Below, one piece after another: positions 19,966 through 25,684 of a stretch of DNA of 25,684 bases. Both the position numbers and the translations under genes were made by a program. The DNA is taken from contig JAYMSP010002190.1 of the NCBI GenBank assembly GCA_036897095.1, forward strand, positions 1 to 25,684, in the 5' to 3' direction. The stretch is from Plantago elongata (taxonomy: Eukaryota; Streptophyta; Magnoliopsida; Lamiales; Plantaginaceae). The notes beneath the pieces were generated by a model. The model did no database searches, was not told the DNA's origin, and saw only the letters and a list, made by a program, of their open reading frames with translations. Position 1 is the stretch's first letter; the number at the start of each line of letters is the position of its first letter.

Positions 19966-19975
19966 TATATATATA
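19966..19975 (+). promoter_or_regulatory. TATA box of the tau-class GST gene
   Basis: A TATATATATA run lies 73-82 bases ahead of the GST start codon, in the expected place for a transcript starting near 20000 with a leader of about 50 bases. No clear as-1-type element is seen between it and the ATG5 remnant that ends near 19740. Confidence 0.55.
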
Positions 19976-20047
19976 CACATAATATCTTTATAACAGATAC
20001 ACAACGAAAGAGGGTAATCGTAGTAACCATTTAGAAACTAAGCAAAG

Positions 20048-20819
20048 ATGTCTTCTGATGATTTGGTACTCTTGGACTTCTACGCTAGCCCATTTTGCGC
20101 GAGGGTGAAAATTGCACTTTCAGAGAAGGGGCTGAGTTTCAATTCCCAGGCGGAGGACATTTTTGGTGGTAAGAGTGAATTGCTTCTGAAGTCCAACCCC
20201 ATCTATGAGAAAGTTCCAGTCTTCTTGCATGACGGTAAGCCTGTGGTCGAGTCCACCAATATTCTGTACTACATCGATGAGACATGGGCTGAGCCACAAC
20301 TGTTACCTGATACTGCTTACGGGAGGTCTAGGGCCAGGTTTTGGGCGGACTTCATTGACAAAAAGGTCCATTTCTAAGATTCACTCCTGTTCTGATCATT
20401 TTGCAACCAGTTAGATCAGTCATGTTAGCAATAACCAGTTAATACTAATTGAGAGTTGGCTTCTGATTTGTTAGGTGTTTGATGCTGGTGCGAATATCTG
20501 GAAGAGCAAAGGAGAAGAACTAGAGGCAGCTAAGAAAGATTTCATTGACATTCTCAAGAAACTAGAGGGTGCAATGGGAGGCAAGGACTTTTTCGGTGGC
20601 GAAACGTTCGGGTACCTAGACATTGTCCTGCTCGGCCTGACGTCCTGGTTTGGTGCCTACGAGAAGTACGGACAATTCGAAGTCGAGTTAGAGTGTCCTA
20701 AAATTGGAGCTTGGATCAAGAGATGCAAGGAGAAGGAAAGTGTGGTGAAGTCCCTGCCTGATTCTGAAAAAGTTTGTGAGTTTGTGGCTCTTGTGAGAAA
20801 AATGCATGGTATTGAGTGA
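20048..20819 (+). CDS. Glutathione S-transferase, tau class (GSTU)
   Basis: Two exons, 20048-20365 and 20475-20819, joined in phase 0 across a 109-bp GT-AG intron, encode 220 aa, a normal length for the class. Tau GSTs are cytosolic dimers that conjugate or bind electrophiles with glutathione and are often stress- or auxin-inducible. The N-terminal thioredoxin fold (about 5-83) shows YASPFCARVKIAL with the catalytic serine expected at S14, the KVPVF motif with cis-proline P57, and EST at 68-70 for the glutathione gamma-glutamyl group. The helical C-terminal domain includes FWADFIDKK (98-106), then, after the intron, an all-helical stretch with GKDFFGGETFGYLDIVLLG. The intron after residue 106 matches the single conserved intron of plant tau GSTs. 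ATG at 20048 starts the first conserved strand (VLLDFYAS). The exact GSTU member cannot be named. Confidence 0.96.
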
Positions 20820-20852
20820 AATCTGAAAACATGCTTGAAGTGAAGTTGCAAA

Positions 20853-20858
20853 AATAAA
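20853..20858 (+). terminator. Likely polyadenylation signal of the GST gene
   Basis: AATAAA lies 34 bases after the GST stop codon, followed by a T-rich stretch (TTTTCTTGTTTTATATAG). This fits a plant near-upstream element and cleavage region. Plant poly(A) signals are loose, so the site is only probable. Confidence 0.45.
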
Positions 20859-20869
20859 GTCAGAGTCAT

Positions 20870-21336
20870 TTTCTTGTTTTATATAGTTTGTGTGTTTGGT
20901 TCAATATATGGGAGAAGCAAAAATAAGTGAGATCAAATAATACATCTTCCTCTCTTGTTTGTCTTCGATTTCTTGGTTTAACTTTATATGGGGAATGATA
21001 TTACTCTCAAGTTTTTCTCTATCTTGCTAAAATCTATTTGAGAATCAATCACTCCTTACTCTCTTATACTCTTTGAAATCTAATCCGTAGATGTGAAACA
21101 ATAACTACAATCTTCTTTTATATTAGTACTATGCATCCACTTCTCTAATTCAATTAAAACTTTTACAGTTTTGAACAATAACTATGTTATCAATTTAGAA
21201 AAATGTAAACATACGAACCAAATATACATATTAAGTGATTTTAATTGCTTGATACAAATTAAACTTCGTTTATTAAATAAACGAATATATTGAAAGTTCA
21301 AATTCCGCTTGATTTACTTATTGAGTTAGAGTCTAA
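20870..21336. other. AT-rich intergenic DNA downstream of the GST gene
   Basis: I see no gene, RNA or repeat in this stretch. Frames are short and the base composition is AT-rich throughout. Confidence 0.5.
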
Positions 21337-21490
21337 GGGGCTGATTGGCATGACACTTAAATGGTCATTTGAATGAGATTTTGGTGAAATTGTGTTTGGA
21401 ATAGAATTGAAATGAGGTATTTGAAGTGTATTTTAGGCCAAATCACTGTTCATCGAGTTAAATGGAGGCATTTAATGTCCAATCAACCCA
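21337..21490 (-). mobile_element. Tourist-like MITE, 154 bp, inverted copy of the 11879 element
   Basis: On the plus strand it starts GGGGCTGATTGGCATGACAC and ends GTCCAATCAACCCA, imperfect terminal inverted repeats, with TAA on both sides (21334-21336 and 21491-21493). Its interior is the reverse complement of the 11879-12036 element, so both belong to one family. The TAA target duplication fits PIF/Harbinger-type Tourist MITEs. Non-coding. Confidence 0.75.
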
Positions 21491-21875
21491 TAAGTATTTG
21501 TTCCTACAAAAATTCCTAGTCGCAGAAACAAAAGGGAGCTAGCTAGATAGTTTGCTCCTTCATGGGATGAAATGAAAGAGACAAGGGATCGCTTTTGAAC
21601 TTTTGGGTGTTAATTGTTTGATAATTGATTGAAGTGCCAATTAAATTTTTGAGTGATGTCGCGTTCAAACCGTAAAGGAAGTCACTTGCTCCCTTTCGGC
21701 AAGAATTATTTTTTCTGTTTAATCTGCTAATAATTCGTTTGTTAATATTACTTAATAGTGCTCGTAATCACTAAAAGAACGTACCATATCTTAACAGATA
21801 TGAAAAATAACGCGTTCAACTTCCTTTCGGCATTGTAATTAGTGGGAAATGGGAACCCTACTTTCTTTTCTAATA

Positions 21876-22113
21876 CTCCCTCCGTCCCGATATAAAAGTT
21901 CCGCGGGACCGGATACAAATTTAAAAAATAAAATAAAATAAAAAATAAAATAAAAAATTATGAATGTGATTGGATAAAGTAGGAGAAATAATAAATAAAT
22001 TATGAGAGATAATATATAAATTATGAGAGAGTTTTTTTATTTAAGAAAGTGAAACTTACTAACCGGAATAACTTAAAATGAAAAGTGGGACTTTTAAATC
22101 GGGACGGAAAAAA
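21876..22113 (+). mobile_element. Stowaway-like MITE, 238 bp
   Basis: The left end CTCCCTCCGTCCCGATATAA continues AAGT; the right end is ACTTTTAAATCGGGACGG plus As, the inverted partner over about 24 bp. TA lies on both sides (21874-21875 and 22114-22115). CTCCCTCCGTCCC ends with TA targets are the classic signature of Stowaway (Tc1/mariner-derived) MITEs of plants. The interior is AT-rich with AAAATAAAATAAAA-type runs and has no coding capacity; open frames across it are accidental. Confidence 0.88.
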
Positions 22114-22115
22114 TA

Positions 22116-24960
22116 TTTCTTTTGTATATAAAGAAATGAACGTAGAGTCGCTGGTGATCAAAAGTGTCTGTAAATTTAACAGAATTGCACTAAGATCAAT
22201 CGCCATAGGTACTACTATTGAAAATCTTAGCTAGAGCGTCAATGGCTGCGTGTCCACTCCTGTGGTATCCATCTAGTCTCGAAACCCGTGGTTGTGTGAA
22301 CATTTTTGGATCAACTCTTTCAATGAATCTCTCCGTTAATAACCATTATATAGACCGTTGTACAGTCCATTTCGATCTCAATCTTTAGAACTCGTAGTTC
22401 TCAATGAAGTTGCAGCCCATGTATTGGAACCGTGAGTTCCGCCACTTCAATAGAAAATTTGTTTAAAAAAATTACAGGATCACCAAAATGTTCAATGTCT
22501 AACTCATCTTCCAATAAAAAGAACAAAACAACTAAATCTCCCCCTTTTTTTGAGGAAAGGAAACAAGATCAATGAACTTTATTCTCCCTGTAGTGAGTGT
22601 ATCCATGGTCATCGTGATCAGCAAGAGAAGAGGTAATGGTGAAAAACTAGGGCGACTGCTGCTACAATGTGAGAACCAACTCAAGAAAAAGAGTGAAAAC
22701 CATTCAATCATATACATATGGAATAAGGACACACGAGTGTCGCCTGCAAGAATCAAAGGGCCTATACCTCTTGGATACAAGTGTTCCAAGAGAGCCAGGA
22801 ACCGTATTACGCAGAAGACCATTCATGAAAGATAGTTAAATTTATGAAGAAATCTGAGTATCACGACAGAGGTCGAGCAAAAACACTATTCAGTCAATAG
22901 TCACTGTAACACCATTCCCTTTATAATGCAAACTCGAACCATATATTTGGGATTTTTGAGTAAGGAAACCTATGACACAAATAGCTAAGCTAGATTGACC
23001 CACAATGATAGACTCACTAACAAAACCCAACTGAGCAGTTAGAGCCAAAAAGGGTTATGCCCAAGAGACTCCCATCACAAACATCTCTTAAAGTAAAATT
23101 AAAAACACAACAACTTGGTTGAGGCCTCTACATGAGGTCACTCGGGAATTACTATGAGTCGGCAAACCATGTCAAATAATTGGAACATGCATGGAGAGGG
23201 ATGTTGAAGAAGCTACATGGCTTTCATGCATTCTAAAAGCAATGGGAAGATGGTTGCACTTTCATTAAGCTAGTATAGCTTCTATTCTACTTTGGATCTT
23301 GGAGCACTAGTTGTAGAAGTATTAAAAATTTACTCTAAAACTTGTTTTAACTCACAAGACTAGAAAGGAGAAGATTGAAATTGTGATTAAATCAAATTCT
23401 TGTAATCTTCGAAAATTGTGATCGTCAGTGTATTTGATCCTATATATATAGAGCAGATCTTCGATATCTTCTTGGATCAAATCTTTTTTTTACTTCTCCT
23501 TATCCACAAGAGTCCATAAAATCCTTTCTTCTTTAAAGAGACCACTAGTTCTTTTACTTACTAAGACTTCGACGATTCTTGTTTCAAACTCCAAGTTAGA
23601 TTCCTACAAAACACAAATACTAAACACAAAACGTGAAACTAGTTACTATTAGTGAAGAAGGCAATTATCATAATGATTCTGTAAAACTGTATAACTGCAG
23701 TTTCAGTTCTGTTATCACCACTATTTGTACGACAGTCAGTGATCCAGCCTTGCATTTTCAGAAATTATTAATTGAGAATACGATTACAAAGAGTTAGCGG
23801 GAGCAAATTTTGATAATTCTATCCGTGGAGCTTTATTTTTACTCATACACTATATAGTTTGAGTTTGGATCTTCTAGATTTTTACTCTAAAGCTTTTATG
23901 TTCAATAGTTGTAAGCTTGGAATGATATTGTAATTTTGTGTGATATTTACTACTGTGTCTTATTGGCACAAAATATCCAATTGGAAGTGTATAATACACA
24001 TTTGAATAATCACTTGATTAAAATAGTGATCCTACAACTTGTAGGAGAGAAAAGAAGAAATGAAATGAAGAAACCTCAAAAAGGAGGAAAGCACCAAAAG
24101 ATGCATTGATGAATGAAAAGGTAAAGTAGGACCATTACCATAGCATCTATTCATCTCTAGGGAAAGCGCACACCAAGTGATTCCCCCTCCTGCCACCTAG
24201 TAGTATATACATATTGTTCATGCATAGTAATTTTTTAAGGGGCTGATTTTTAATTTAGTTTTGAATAATTGACACTAATATCATAGAAATGCAACAACAA
24301 GCGTAAGTAAATAGTTTTTAATTAAAAATAATAAAACTTAAATCATCTAAGGTTTTTCATAATATATTTTTTTTAAAAACGGCTAAATGGTGACTCGATC
24401 TCCAACTTATTTATTAAAATATTAATTTAAATGTTTTAACTAGCACGTAAATCTGTCTAGAGTTAAAAGTCCAAATAATCGAATTTATATATAGCATCGT
24501 GACATATCGGTTTTTGTCAAACACAATTGGGGACGGGACACTTGAATCAACAAATTACTATCTAACGTTTAGATTACTACATGTAAAAGTGACTTTAATA
24601 ACCAAGCATCATCGATCAATGATTCTTAAGCAGCTTTAGAACTATACTTGAAATATTCTAATATCACTAGTCATGTGAAACAAAATTTATGAATTACGAA
24701 AGCTAGCTCTAGTTTAACAGTCATGGTGAAGTTGGAATTAGAAACTGTTGCGTAAAGTGATTACAGAAATTCAAAACAGTAGAGCATCACGTGTTTCCAA
24801 TAATTGCTATGGGATTAATCAATGATAATCAACTTTTTACCACACTTGATCACAAGTTCAAGAACATAAATAACATTATGTATTTATCATGACCAGATAT
24901 TTCCGATCGAATTGATGGTGTTGCCGTCGAATGTGTGATATTCTCTCCAAATTCATATTC
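22116..24960. other. Intergenic region, no recognisable gene
   Basis: The longest frames overlap on opposite strands (22572-22835 plus, 87 codons; 22532-22822 minus) and show no known motif; at least one is a shadow. On the minus strand, a purine run ending AGGGGGAGATT near 22540 recalls a polypurine tract of copia-type retrotransposons, but no LTR pair is visible. CTATATATATAGAG near 23441-23454 resembles a TATA box without a following gene. A short SINE-like tail (TTTAGCCGTTTTT plus As, minus strand) lies at about 24370-24392. Nothing else is recognisable. Confidence 0.35.
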
Positions 24961-24969
24961 AATGCGTAT

Positions 24970-25684
24970 TTAACTCATATTTTTATATTTAAAATTTAAA
25001 TACGAGACACGTGTCACGTCCACATTAATTTTCTATATAAATTATGTATCATAATTATAAAATAATTTTAAAAATTATGAAAAATATCTTAAAATCTATA
25101 AAAATTCATTTTACATCTTTTACAAACAATAAAAAATTACATTTTTTACAAATAATAAAAAAAATTAAAATTGCATTAGCTAATTTATGGGTATAAATTA
25201 TTTAATAGAATTCAAAAATATTTTTAAAAAATATATATATATTTTACATTTTATTACATATAAAATTAATTAAAAATTCAAAAAATCAAAAACGCAATTC
25301 GCTACAATAAACCTTCATTTGGGTCTTTGAATTTTGTAAGTGATTCGTATTTTTTTATTGTAGCAAATCGTATTTTTTAAATATTTTTATTTATTTATTT
25401 ATTTTATATGTAATAAAAAATATATATTTTTTCATATTCTTAATAATATTTTTCAATTTAATTATATTAAGCATTTTATACCCAGAAATTACAAGAGATT
25501 GACACGTGTCTCGTATTTCAATTTGATTTTCAAAAATTCGAGTCAAATATGAGTCAACTGTTAGAATATTAGACCTCTGTAGCTAATGCGATTTATTTTA
25601 TTTTTTTTTGCAAATAATTATAAAATGAATTTTATAATTTTTAAAATATTTTTGATAATATTTTAAATCATTTTATAATTATAA
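24970..25684. repeat. Large imperfect palindrome with paired G-boxes, AT-rich
   Basis: TACGAGACACGTGTC (25001-25015) is mirrored by GACACGTGTCTCGTA (25501-25515). Closer in, GCTACAATAA (25301-25310) is mirrored by TTATTGTAGC (25355-25364), with the centre near 25333. Long AT-rich stretches between them also pair, for example TTATTACATATAAAAT against ATTTTATATGTAATAA. Outside the palindrome arms the right edge (25575-25684), read in reverse, matches about 25047-25185. The two CACGTG cores are G-box sequences, but here they are part of a repeat. Likely a foldback or MITE-like element cut by the window edge. Confidence 0.65.

Noticed and set aside
22532..22835. Opposing frames of 96 and 87 codons
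   Set aside because: They overlap on opposite strands, neither has a known motif, splice context or promoter, and I cannot tell a real frame from chance.
23441..23454. TATA-like element in the right intergenic region
   Set aside because: No coding region or transcript-like structure follows within a reasonable distance; AT-rich sequence produces such words often.

Overview
This is nuclear DNA of a flowering plant, almost certainly a core eudicot. The evidence is split genes with GT-AG introns, plant-only families (DYW-type pentatricopeptide repeat protein, tau-class glutathione transferase), plant-type MITEs and AT-rich intergenic DNA. A Lamiales or other asterid source is plausible, but that is inference. 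I see no bacterial genes, CRISPR array, rRNA or intact tRNA.

Layout. 1-313: edge of an AT-rich repeat with an inverted copy at about 14309-14640. 314-2254: mostly AT-rich DNA without a convincing gene. 2255-3558 (-): a broken transposon-derived gene of the plant mobile domain / Ulp1-associated type, in two exons with two apparent frameshifts. 3861-4225: promoter and leader of ATG5, with a site II hairpin and a 118-bp tandem duplication. 4226-9251 (+): complete eight-exon autophagy gene ATG5 (364 aa). 9252-14308: gene-poor DNA with a 78-bp repeat array, a highly degenerate AT-rich repeat field, a Tourist-like MITE and a four-unit 99-bp tandem array. 15467-18487 (+): a DYW-class PPR editing-factor gene with site II promoter motifs, a probable 5'UTR intron carrying a 52-bp minisatellite, and an intronless coding region. 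18503-19740 (+): a degenerate partial copy of ATG5 (exon 2, intron 2, exon 3, start of intron 3, then part of exon 8). 20048-20819 (+): two-exon tau-class GST (220 aa). 20870 to the end: AT-rich DNA with a Tourist-like MITE, a Stowaway-like MITE and a large imperfect palindrome at the right edge.

The three intact genes act in unrelated processes: ATG12-ATG5 conjugation in autophagy, organellar RNA editing, and glutathione-dependent detoxification. Nothing suggests they form a pathway or cluster. The main structural story is a DNA-level segmental duplication. An ATG5 copy with introns lies about 9 kb downstream of the parent, starting only about 15 bp after the PPR stop codon, so the PPR 3'UTR is probably made of ATG5-derived sequence. 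I did not find a novel biological system; the unusual signals are genome-structural.
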